A stretch of DNA of 34,172 bases from Chloroflexota bacterium (GTDB taxonomy: Bacteria > Chloroflexota > Limnocylindria > P2-11E), in assembly GCA_005889405.1 (NCBI GenBank), contig VBFY01000012.1, positions 1 through 34,172 of the forward strand, in the 5' to 3' direction. The translations under genes were made by a program, and so were the position numbers. The notes beneath the pieces were generated by a model. It was not told where the DNA came from. It was given only the letters and a program-made list of their open reading frames with translations, and ran no database searches. Shown here piece after piece: positions 1 through 6,580 of the stretch (positions are counted from its first letter, which is position 1; every line of letters starts with the position of its first letter).

Positions 1-168
1 ATGCGCGAGGTGCGGACAATCAGCAGGAAAGACCGGTCGTACGTGCGATCGGAATCCTCACAGGCCATACGCCGGACTCGCTTTACTAGCGAGAAGATAT
101 GGTCGGAACCCTGCGGCGACGTAGGGAGCCAGCGGGAACAAGAAACCAGCTGGCCTTGTAACAAAGAG
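1..168 (+). ncRNA. Group I self-splicing intron in 23S rRNA, 3' half
   Basis: These bases do not resemble 23S rRNA, although the exon that follows does. They fold as the 3' part of a group I intron. A Q-like segment lies at 18-31 (AATCAGCAGGAAAG). A fully self-complementary P6/P6a hairpin spans 33-52. J6/7 is CTCA at 57-60. The P7 strand GGCCAT (63-68) pairs with ATGGTC (99-104). P8 is CTCGC/GCGAG (77-81 with 89-93). J8/7 is AAGATA (94-99), the hallmark S element. P9 is CCCTGCG/CGTAGGG (109-115 with 120-126) capped by a GCGA tetraloop, and P9.1 is GCCAGC/GCTGGC (128-133 with 149-154). The last base before the exon is G168, as expected for omega-G. The order matches the Tetrahymena-type core. 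The 5' part (P1 to P5) and any intron-borne endonuclease gene lie outside the window. The short ORF that opens at base 1 is not a gene. Confidence 0.88.
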
Positions 169-462
<294 letters not shown>

Positions 463-599
463 ATTTCCAGCATCCATCCGGGCCATCGAAACCCGCGAGC
501 GCGAAGGCGTTCGTGGACAACGGGCCCACGGCGATCGGTGCGATCTCGCAGCGAAACTTCGCTTCGTCTTCCTCATTCACCATCTGCCGTCTCGCATCA

Positions 600-624
600 G
601 CCCTCCCTCCGTCGGAGGGCTTTT
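600..624 (+). terminator. Terminator-like hairpin after 23S
   Basis: GCCCTCC (600-606) pairs with GGAGGGC (614-620) around a 7-nt loop and is followed by TTTT (621-624). An alternative pairing of 605-610 with 614-619 gives a 3-nt loop. The short U tract makes it a moderate intrinsic terminator. It lies about 140 nt after the 23S end and 300 nt before 5S, so it could end the 23S transcript before the 5S gene. Confidence 0.55.
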
Positions 625-875
625 GTGTGCCGCTCACGCTTTGTCGTCGCTCGCGCTCTACGAACGGGAGGCAGCGGCCCAGGATGCGGGCGTCTCCTCC
701 AAAGGATCCGGATTGCGCCGTGTCTCGCACATCGTCCCAACGCGCGCCGCTGTCGATGAGGTCATGGGCAAGGCGGTGGTGGCCGGTGCCGGTGTCGTGA
801 AGAAAGCGTAGGCGCCCAGTGGGCTACTTCAGCGACCCGGACGGCTATCTTTGGAAGGTCGCCTCTTCACCTTAA
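623..875 (+). pseudogene. VOC/glyoxalase-family C-terminal remnant
   Basis: Translation from about 623 gives LALYEREAAAQDAGVS, then VDEVMGKAVVAGAGVVKKA, and hits a TAG at 809-811. One frame over, bases 822-872 read GYFSDPDGYLWKVASSP and end at TAA 873-875. Together these match the C-terminal half of vicinal oxygen chelate (glyoxalase/bleomycin-resistance-like) proteins, whose members usually run LALY...AV.AGA..VKPAQ..FWGGYSGYF.DPDGHLWEV. The linker between KPA and GYF is deleted with a frame change. The N-terminal half is absent, and the reading frame enters straight out of a terminator-like hairpin. No start codon or ribosome-binding site is convincing. It lies between the 23S and 5S genes and is almost certainly non-functional. 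Confidence 0.75.
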
Positions 876-893
876 GGCTCGGATCGGCGCGGA

Positions 894-922
894 TTGCGAG
901 CGCCGGTCGGTTTCGATAAAAT
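894..922 (+). promoter_or_regulatory. Sigma70-like promoter at the 5S gene
   Basis: TTGCGA (894-899) and TAAAAT (917-922) are separated by exactly 17 bp. Start of transcription would fall around 928-930, essentially at the 5' end of 5S rRNA. Together with the upstream hairpin at 600-624 this suggests that 5S is transcribed on its own. The promoter is a sequence match only. Confidence 0.5.
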
Positions 923-925
923 TGG

Positions 926-1046
<121 letters not shown>

Positions 1047-1047
1047 A

Positions 1048-1090
1048 AAACGACTTCGACGCGAAAGCGTGCGAGGTCGTTTTCTTTTTC
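1048..1090 (+). terminator. rRNA terminator after 5S
   Basis: AAACGACTTCG-ACGC-GAAA-GCGT-G-CGAGGTCGTTT forms a long stem with a GAAA tetraloop and one bulged G. It runs straight into a T-rich tract (TTTTCTTTTTC). This is a strong intrinsic terminator directly downstream of 5S. The next gene starts about 15 nt beyond it. Confidence 0.85.
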
Positions 1091-1105
1091 CGCCATCCTC
1101 TGCCT

Positions 1106-2059
1106 ATGTACGACGAGCTCCTGGACGAGTGGGCCATACCGCGGCCGCGCGAGCTTACCCGCGCGAGCTGGGGCATCAGCAACGAGACGTGGTTCGTCAG
1201 GAGCGAGGCCGGCGAGCACGTGCTGCGGCTGCACGTCCAGAAGCGCGTCGAGGCGATCAGGTTCGAGCACGAGCTGCTGCGCCGACTTGCCACCGCCGAG
1301 CTGACCTTCAGGACGCCGGTGCCGGTCGCGACCGAAGCGGGCGCCACATTTGTTCTCGAGGTCGACTCCGCTCGTCCCGCCGCGCTCTTCAGGCGGATCG
1401 CCGGCGAGCACCTCGACGACGACGACGTGGATGGCGTGGAGAGGGCTGCCGCCGCGTTCGCCACCCTGGACATCGCGCTCGGGGCGATCGATCGGACCGA
1501 CGTCGCGGCGCGGGCCTTCTCGGGCGACCTGCGGGCCGTCCATCCCGCGATCTCCGACCTCGCGCAGCTCGAGGAGATCGCTGGTCCGCGCGCGCGAGAG
1601 TTCGCCGAAGCGGCCGCCGAGAACTCTGCCGTCATCTACAGCTCGCTTCCCGTACAGCTCATTCACGGCGACTTCGCCTTCGGAAACATCCTCACGCGCG
1701 CAAGCCGCGTGCGTGGGGTGCTGGACTTCGAGTACGCCGGATGGAACGTGCGCGCGCTCGAGCTCGGCGGGATGCTGAGGAACGTGATCGCGAAGGGCAA
1801 TCGAGAGCGTCTGTGGCGGCCGGTGTTGCAGGGTTACCTCAGGACGCTTGCGCTCGATCCGGCTGAGATCGCTGCGCTCCCGGCATTGGTTCTTCTTCAA
1901 TCCGCGATCGTGCTCGTCTGGTGGGCGGGCCGCGTCGTTGAAGGCCACAGCAGGCCGCAAGGGCTCGCCGAGGGTGTCGATCGCGCGCTGATGATCCGGG
2001 ACTGGGTCGCGTCGAACAGCGTCCAGCTCGTTGCAGAGGCTCTCCGCACGAGCTCGTAA
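1106..2059 (+). CDS. Phosphotransferase (APH/ChoK-like) family protein
   Basis: This 317-residue protein belongs to the aminoglycoside phosphotransferase/choline kinase-like superfamily, cytosolic kinases that transfer a phosphate from ATP to a small molecule. The N-lobe contains a nucleotide-fold start (ASWGISNETWFV) and a lysine-containing segment (HVLRLHVQKR). The catalytic loop LIHGDFAFGNIL supplies the catalytic Asp and Asn, and the metal-binding segment VLDFEYAGWN supplies the DFE/D-like residue. The order and length fit the family. The closest general type is a homoserine kinase type II/APH-like protein, but the substrate cannot be told from sequence. ATG 1106 is used because it gives the complete N-lobe. 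No good Shine-Dalgarno is seen, and the gene starts right after the 5S terminator, so it may have a very short leader. It is not linked in function to the rRNA genes. Confidence 0.85.
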   Translation: MYDELLDEWAIPRPRELTRASWGISNETWFVRSEAGEHVLRLHVQKRVEAIRFEHELLRRLATAELTFRTPVPVATEAGATFVLEVDSARPAALFRRIAGEHLDDDDVDGVERAAAAFATLDIALGAIDRTDVAARAFSGDLRAVHPAISDLAQLEEIAGPRAREFAEAAAENSAVIYSSLPVQLIHGDFAFGNILTRASRVRGVLDFEYAGWNVRALELGGMLRNVIAKGNRERLWRPVLQGYLRTLALDPAEIAALPALVLLQSAIVLVWWAGRVVEGHSRPQGLAEGVDRALMIRDWVASNSVQLVAEALRTSS

Positions 2060-2088
2060 CGGCGCAATGCCGTGCCGACGTTCATGTC

Positions 2089-2505
2089 GTGGGGGAGTAT
2101 CCAGAGCGCGTGCTCCGGCGCGTCGTGCCGGATCCAGTGCAGATCCAGATCATCCTCGGCTCGCTTCTCGGGGACGGGCGGCTCGAGGGCTGTGCGGGCG
2201 CGCGACGACTTCGCATCACGCATCACCAAGGCCGCGCTGAGTACGTCTGGTGGAAATACGAGCGCCTCGGCACGTTCGCGGCTCACGCGCCGCTGCTGCG
2301 TGGCGACCAGCTCGAGTTCCACACCATCGCGCATCCGGTCTTCGACGATGTCGCGCCACTCTTCGCGGGCTCCGATCGCAAGCGCGTCCGAGAGCTGCTC
2401 GCGCCGCTCGGTCTCGCGGTGTGGATGACGGACGTGGGGCGTCTGAGGCTGCGGGCCGAGGTGTTCTTGCCTACCCAGCGCGCAGCGGCGCTGGTCGCGA
2501 GTTAG
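2089..2505 (+). CDS. Short LAGLIDADG-type endonuclease relative
   Basis: The 138-residue product aligns with LAGLIDADG DNA endonucleases of the one-chain, two-motif type. The first motif is IILGSLLGDGRLE (about residues 21-33) with its catalytic Asp intact. The family segments RLRITHHQGRAEYVWWKYE and FHTIAHPVFDDVAPLF follow. The second motif LAVWMTDVG corresponds to the usual LAIWxMDDG but has Val where the catalytic Asp before Gly is expected. The protein ends about 30 residues later, whereas relatives are generally longer, with a second full alpha/beta domain half. It is therefore either a decayed homing endonuclease or a domesticated DNA-binding protein. The start GTG 2089 is the earliest sensible one; other starts are possible. 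The last bases overlap, tail to tail, the sigma factor gene on the other strand. A group I intron in the neighbouring 23S gene makes a link plausible but unproven. Confidence 0.75.
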   Translation: MGEYPERVLRRVVPDPVQIQIILGSLLGDGRLEGCAGARRLRITHHQGRAEYVWWKYERLGTFAAHAPLLRGDQLEFHTIAHPVFDDVAPLFAGSDRKRVRELLAPLGLAVWMTDVGRLRLRAEVFLPTQRAAALVAS

Positions 2506-3143
2506 GCGGCGGCGGCCTGTGCGACTCGCGCCGACGCCGGAGCGGTGATGTGCACCGAAAGGTCACGCCGGAGACTTTGGATCGCGCGGCCGTGCAGCTG
2601 GCAGGCGCGCGCCTCGCTGACGCCCATCTTGGCCCCAGCCTCGCGCAGCGTGAGCTCATCGCCGTAATACCGCGCGATGACCTCACGCTGGCGAGCCGGA
2701 AGCCTCCCCAGCGCGTCCTGAACTCGTGTGTTGAGATCTTCTTGCTCGTACCGCTCGGTGAAGCCGTCGTCGACGGCCGGGCCCTGATGCGCACCCTTGT
2801 CCATGAGGACGTCGAGCGACACCGCGAGCTCGGCCGCCTCGGATCGACGGTCGGCGCGACCTCGCTCGTCAACACGACGAAGCTCGTCGACCACCGCACC
2901 GCGGATCCGCAGCGACGCGTAGGCCTCGAACGGCACGCCGCGGCGCGGATCAAAACGGTCGACGGCCGCGATAAGGCCGACCATCGCCGCGGAAGAAGCG
3001 TCATCCCGATCCGCGAGAGAGGTCGAAGGGATGCGCATGCAGCGGGCAATGCCGACGGCCAGATCCGCGTAGCGCTCGATCAGCGCTCCGCGCGACTCTG
3101 CGCAGCCCGCGCGACTCTTCGCCCACAACTGGGCTACGTCCAC
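2502..3143 (-). CDS. RNA polymerase sigma factor, FliA/WhiG-like
   Basis: This is a 213-residue sigma-70 family factor that directs RNA polymerase to alternative promoters. Region 2 is seen as DASSAAMVGLIAAVDRFDP followed by GVPFEAYASLRIRGAVVDE (the FliA/WhiG-type core helix and -10 recognition helix). Region 4 is seen as LPARQREVIARYYGDELT and a helix-turn-helix LREAGAKMGVSEARACQLH. The region 3 stretch between them is short. It starts at GTG 3143 with GGAGGGGGT about 5 nt upstream. The upstream 222 bp carries repeated palindromes and follows the GAF-receiver-LuxR gene on the same strand, so the two may form a regulatory pair. No anti-sigma factor gene is visible next to it. No flagellar genes are in the window, so the regulon is unknown. 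Confidence 0.88.
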   Translation of the reverse strand: MDVAQLWAKSRAGCAESRGALIERYADLAVGIARCMRIPSTSLADRDDASSAAMVGLIAAVDRFDPRRGVPFEAYASLRIRGAVVDELRRVDERGRADRRSEAAELAVSLDVLMDKGAHQGPAVDDGFTERYEQEDLNTRVQDALGRLPARQREVIARYYGDELTLREAGAKMGVSEARACQLHGRAIQSLRRDLSVHITAPASARVAQAAAA

Positions 3144-3272
3144 GCCAGACCCCCTCCGCCGCCGCCGCGCCTCACCCCACGGCCCTCCACAGAGCCGGGC
3201 CCCCGAAGCGCGCCAGCCGCGAGACTGTGACCTGACCGTATGCCTGCGGTTAATCCCCGTTCAGGCACATTT

Positions 3273-3355
3273 CGAATACCCATTCGGGTTCGTGGTGTTT
3301 AACGGGTTTAGCGATGTATAGGAACGCTGCCCAAGCAGTCCGAATACCCGTTCGG
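3273..3355. repeat. Repeated palindromes upstream of sigma gene
   Basis: CGAATACCCATTCGG (3273-3287) and CGAATACCCGTTCGG (3341-3355) differ at one base, are 68 bp apart centre to centre, and each is an inverted repeat (CGAA-N-TTCG type). A weaker third copy, TTAATCCCCGTTCAGG, lies at about 3250-3265. They sit between the 3' end of a LuxR-type regulator gene and the start of a sigma factor gene. A possible minus-strand -10 (TATACA, complement of 3315-3320) lies between them, which puts the 3341-3355 copy across its -35 region. They are likely operator sites, perhaps for the adjacent LuxR-type protein; the binding partner is a guess. Confidence 0.6.
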
Positions 3356-3365
3356 ACGGGACGAC

Positions 3366-5381
3366 TTACTCGATGACGTGGTTCCTTAGGGCTAGTACCA
3401 CCGCATGCGTCCGATCGGCAGCGCCGAGCTTCGCGATCAGCACCTGGACTCCCTTCTTGACGGTGTCCTCCGCGAGGACCATCGCGCGGGCGATCTCCTT
3501 GTTGGTGTAACCCTCGGCCATGTAGCGGAGCAGCTCGAGCTCACGCGGGGTCAGCGGCTCGTGTGTCGCTTCTCTCTCGGCCGATCCATTCGGGGCCGCC
3601 CCACTTGGCACGTTCGCCAACGTGCCTTTGGTCGCGCTCTCAGGCTCCACGGCCTCGATCCGCAGCGGTGTGAGTGGCTCGCCCGGCTCGCCGTGCGAGA
3701 TCGAGCTTGCTGCCTCGCGACCCAGGGCCACCAGACCTTCGACCGCGGCGTGGAGGGCGGCAATGACGCGGCTCGCCGGGGTGTCCTTGGAGACGTACCC
3801 GTTGCCGCCGGCGCGGAGCACCGCGCGGATGAGCTCCGGGCTCCTATCGATGCTGAACGCGACGATCGGGAGAGCCGGCGCCTCGGCGCGGAGTCGCACG
3901 ATCGCCTCGGCGCCATCGGCGTCCGGCAAGTGCAGATCGCAGAGCACGACGTCCGGCTGCGCCTCTTCGAGGAGGCCGATCGCCTCGCTGCACGTCGCCG
4001 TGAGACCGACGACGATCAGCCCTTCGCGCTCCAGGAGCGCGCGGACGCCGAGCTGCATGACGGGGTGGTCCTCCACCGCGAGGACGCGCAGGACCGCTCC
4101 ACGCTCGTGTCGCATCTCGGCGCGCCCCAGCAACGCGAGCGTGTCCGCGGTGCGCTGGGCGACGGCAGCCTCGTCCGCCTCGTACGGTGGGTCGTGGCGC
4201 GCGAAACCGACGCCCGTCGCGCCGGCGACCTCTGTGCTTCCGCCCTGCTCACTTGCGGAGAGGGCCGCCGCCCGGCACTCGGGGTCATCGTCCGGGGCGT
4301 AGACCGCCAGCACCTTGCCAGATGCGCTCCGCACCGCGACGGCGTGATGGCCGAGCGACTCGGCCGCGGCGCGCGCCGCACCGTGGGCGTCGCCTGACGC
4401 CACTGCGAGAGCCACGTCGGCGAAACCCTCGGCGTGTTCGCGTTCCTGCTGGAGCGCGGATATCACGTTCATCGCCTGCAGGGCGCGTGAGAGATCGGCC
4501 GCGATGCCCTCAAGGAGCGTCTGCCGGCCGGCGAAGCCGTCGGCCTCCTGCGGGCGCTTGACGCTGAGCACGCCAAGCACATCGTCTCCGACGCGCAGCG
4601 GCACCGAGATGGACTCAAGCGCGTCGGGATCCACGCCGTGGAACCGCTCGTCGGTCACGCGTCCCCGGAGCACGACCTTTTCTCCGCTCGTCGCGACCCA
4701 GCCGGCGATCCCCTCGTCGAGACGCTGGCCGCGACCCAGACGGACCTCGCTCGGGAGGCCCACGGATGCCCGCAACCGGAGCTCGTCCCCCTCGATGAGC
4801 ATGATCGAAGAGGCCCCGGCCCCCATTCGGCGCGCCACCTCGGCCGCTGCGCGCGCCAGGACCGCGCTGGCGTCGCGAGCGTCCACCAGACCCTCACCGA
4901 TCCCGCCGAGCACGTCCAGGCGCTCGTCCAGCTCGGTGGCGCGGCGCTGCGCACCGACCAGGTCTCTGCCGTCGGCCGCCATCATCGCGAGCAGCTGCGC
5001 GGCGGACGTCGCCGCGACGACGTCGAGGGCGTCGAACGGCATCTCGCGCCGCAGCGCGACGAGCACCGCGGGCCCGTTCCAGGTCTCGATCGGCGCGACC
5101 ACCGCGAAGGCGGCTTCCTCGCCCCACCGTCCGGATGGAACCGACACCGCGAACGCGCCCCCTGCTGCGCGAGCGAAGGCGTCCTCGCCGAGGATCGCGT
5201 GCCAATCGGCATCCTCGATCCGATGTGAGAAGACGGTGGAGGGGGGATCGGCGGTGGCAACGACAACAGCGACCGCTTCCGCCCGGAGCAACCAGGCTAG
5301 ATGTTCGAGTCGTTTCGGCCAGCGCGCCGTCGAGTTGACGGTGGGCCTCCTCGCTCCGGTTTGCCGGATTGTATGTGGCAC
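3366..5381 (-). CDS. GAF-receiver-LuxR hybrid response regulator
   Basis: About 671 residues with the order GAF-like sensory region, receiver, LuxR-type HTH. Residues 20-135 form a diverged GAF-like stretch, and 160-305 a clear GAF domain (ARRMGAGASSIMLIEGDE ... LDEGIAGWVATSGEKVV ... VPLRVGDDVLGVLSVKRP). The segment 310-425 may be a further small sensor segment. The receiver (430-550) has acidic pair E437/D438, phospho-acceptor D482 (VLCDLHLP) and K532 (YVSKDTP). The HTH (608-670) contains LTPRELELLRYMAEGYTNK and IARAMVLAEDTVKKGV. No histidine kinase domain is present. The GTG at 5381 is used; an ATG at 5411 is in frame but would overlap the start of the divergent S1 gene. A much longer open frame to 6212 runs antisense to the S1 gene and is not used. 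The likely output is DNA binding, possibly at the palindromes downstream. Confidence 0.82.
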   Translation of the reverse strand: MPHTIRQTGARRPTVNSTARWPKRLEHLAWLLRAEAVAVVVATADPPSTVFSHRIEDADWHAILGEDAFARAAGGAFAVSVPSGRWGEEAAFAVVAPIETWNGPAVLVALRREMPFDALDVVAATSAAQLLAMMAADGRDLVGAQRRATELDERLDVLGGIGEGLVDARDASAVLARAAAEVARRMGAGASSIMLIEGDELRLRASVGLPSEVRLGRGQRLDEGIAGWVATSGEKVVLRGRVTDERFHGVDPDALESISVPLRVGDDVLGVLSVKRPQEADGFAGRQTLLEGIAADLSRALQAMNVISALQQEREHAEGFADVALAVASGDAHGAARAAAESLGHHAVAVRSASGKVLAVYAPDDDPECRAAALSASEQGGSTEVAGATGVGFARHDPPYEADEAAVAQRTADTLALLGRAEMRHERGAVLRVLAVEDHPVMQLGVRALLEREGLIVVGLTATCSEAIGLLEEAQPDVVLCDLHLPDADGAEAIVRLRAEAPALPIVAFSIDRSPELIRAVLRAGGNGYVSKDTPASRVIAALHAAVEGLVALGREAASSISHGEPGEPLTPLRIEAVEPESATKGTLANVPSGAAPNGSAEREATHEPLTPRELELLRYMAEGYTNKEIARAMVLAEDTVKKGVQVLIAKLGAADRTHAVVLALRNHVIE

Positions 5382-5391
5382 GACCCTTGCC
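5376..5391 (+). promoter_or_regulatory. Sigma-54-like -24/-12 element
   Basis: TGGCACGACCCTTGCC matches the sigma-54 consensus TGGCACG-N4-TTGC, with GG (5377-5378) and GC (5389-5390) at the required 10-bp spacing. Transcription would start at about 5402, just before the S1-like gene. The element overlaps the chosen start codon of the divergent regulator, and no sigma-54 or enhancer-binding protein gene is in the window, so it may be a chance match. Confidence 0.3.
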
Positions 5392-5403
5392 TGCTCGCCG
5401 CTC

Positions 5404-6489
5404 GTGTCCATCGATCCCGAAACGATGGAGGAACTGCTCGCCAACGAGACCGCTCGGCTCTCATTACGACCGCTCAGGGTGGGTGAGACCGTCGAAGGAT
5501 CGATCGCGAGCGTGGGCGGAGATGAGGCCACGGTCGATCTCGGTGATCGTCCCGCAGGAGTGATCCCGCTGCGCGAGGCGGGACCGGAGCAGCTCAGGGT
5601 CGGGGAGCACGTGATCGCGGTCGTCATGCAGCCCGAGGATCCCGACGGTCGTGTCGTCCTGTCGCTGCGTCGCGCCCGTAATCGGAAGCAGTGGACGGAG
5701 ATGGAGGAGCTGCAGAAGAGCGGAGACCTCATCGACGCGAGCGTGCTCGAAGCGAACCGCGGCGGTGTCGTCGTCGACGTCGGCCTGCGCGGTTTCGTGC
5801 CCCTCTCGCAGCTCGTCTCGATCGGAGCCATCGACACGCGCGAGCCCGGAGTGCCCGAGTCGGTCAAGGCGCTCATCGGAAAGCGCTTGCAGGTGCGCGT
5901 GCTCGAGGCCGACCCGACGCGCGACCGCCTGATCTTGTCGGAGAAAGCCGCGACACAGAAGCTGCGGCGGGATCGCAAAGCGCGTGGCGCGGCGCAACTG
6001 GCCGAAGGTGACATCCGGGACGGAACCGTCGTCGGCGTGACGTCGTACGGACTCTTCGTGGATGTCGGCGTCGCCGACGGGCTCGTGCATCGCTCGGAGA
6101 TCACCTGGGACAAAGGGGTCGAGCCGACGTCGCTCCATCGGCTGGGGGATGCGGTGAAGGTCAGAGTCGTCGGCATCGACCGCGAGCGCCAACGCATCTC
6201 GCTGTCGATCAAGCGCCTGGGGGCGGACCCGTGGGAGCAGTATGTCGACCAACTTGAGACCGGTCAGACCGTCAATGCCACGGTCACGCGCGTGATGCCC
6301 TACGGGGCGTTCGCTCGCGTCGCGGACGGTGTAGAGGGACTGATCCACGTCAGCGAGATCGCCGCCGAGCGGGTCGCGGACCCGAACGAGGCGGTGCGGG
6401 TTGGCGACGTCCTTGCGGTGCGGATCGTGGCGATCGACCGGGAGCGGCGACGGCTGTCCTTGTCTGCTCGTCTCGCTGAGCGCACATGA
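5404..6489 (+). CDS. rpsA: Ribosomal protein S1-like RNA-binding protein
   Basis: This 361-residue protein has four S1 (OB-fold) repeats and nothing else. Repeat 1 starts at VGETVEGSIASVGGDEATV. Repeat 2 starts at GDLIDASVLEANRGGVVVD. Repeat 3 contains DGTVVGVTSYGLFVDVGVADG. Repeat 4 contains NATVTRVMPYGAFARV and GVEGLIHVSEI. Each ends in a typical DxxRxRLSLS-type strand. Four-domain S1 proteins bind mRNA at the 30S subunit in many Gram-positive-type bacteria, and repeats 3 and 4 are the best conserved here. The start could be GTG 5404 or ATG 5425; neither has a Shine-Dalgarno, so a leaderless or near-leaderless message is possible. The gene is divergent from the GAF-LuxR regulator with almost no gap and lies about 90 nt before clpC on the same strand. 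Confidence 0.87.
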   Translation: MSIDPETMEELLANETARLSLRPLRVGETVEGSIASVGGDEATVDLGDRPAGVIPLREAGPEQLRVGEHVIAVVMQPEDPDGRVVLSLRRARNRKQWTEMEELQKSGDLIDASVLEANRGGVVVDVGLRGFVPLSQLVSIGAIDTREPGVPESVKALIGKRLQVRVLEADPTRDRLILSEKAATQKLRRDRKARGAAQLAEGDIRDGTVVGVTSYGLFVDVGVADGLVHRSEITWDKGVEPTSLHRLGDAVKVRVVGIDRERQRISLSIKRLGADPWEQYVDQLETGQTVNATVTRVMPYGAFARVADGVEGLIHVSEIAAERVADPNEAVRVGDVLAVRIVAIDRERRRLSLSARLAERT

Positions 6490-6526
6490 ACGTTGTCCCG
6501 AAGGCGGTCGCGCCGGTCTCCGAACG

Positions 6527-6532
6527 TATAAT
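6527..6532 (+). promoter_or_regulatory. -10 element before clpC
   Basis: A perfect TATAAT lies 49 bp upstream of the clpC start codon. The position of the -35 box (about 6504-6509) has no good match, so the promoter may depend on an activator. No CIRCE or CtsR-type operator is seen in the gap. Confidence 0.5.
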
Positions 6533-6580
6533 CGGAACCAGATGATGCCTGCAGCGATATACGGTCCAGAAGAGCTTTAG

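Noticed and set aside
4504-5403. Upstream extension of the S1-like frame
   Set aside because: It is antisense to the GAF region of the minus-strand regulator and shows no S1 or other domain.
5382-6212. N-terminal extension of the GAF-LuxR frame, reaching a 948-residue ORF
   Set aside because: It runs antisense to the S1-like gene, which has four clear S1 repeats; the extra residues are Ser/Arg-rich shadow sequence.
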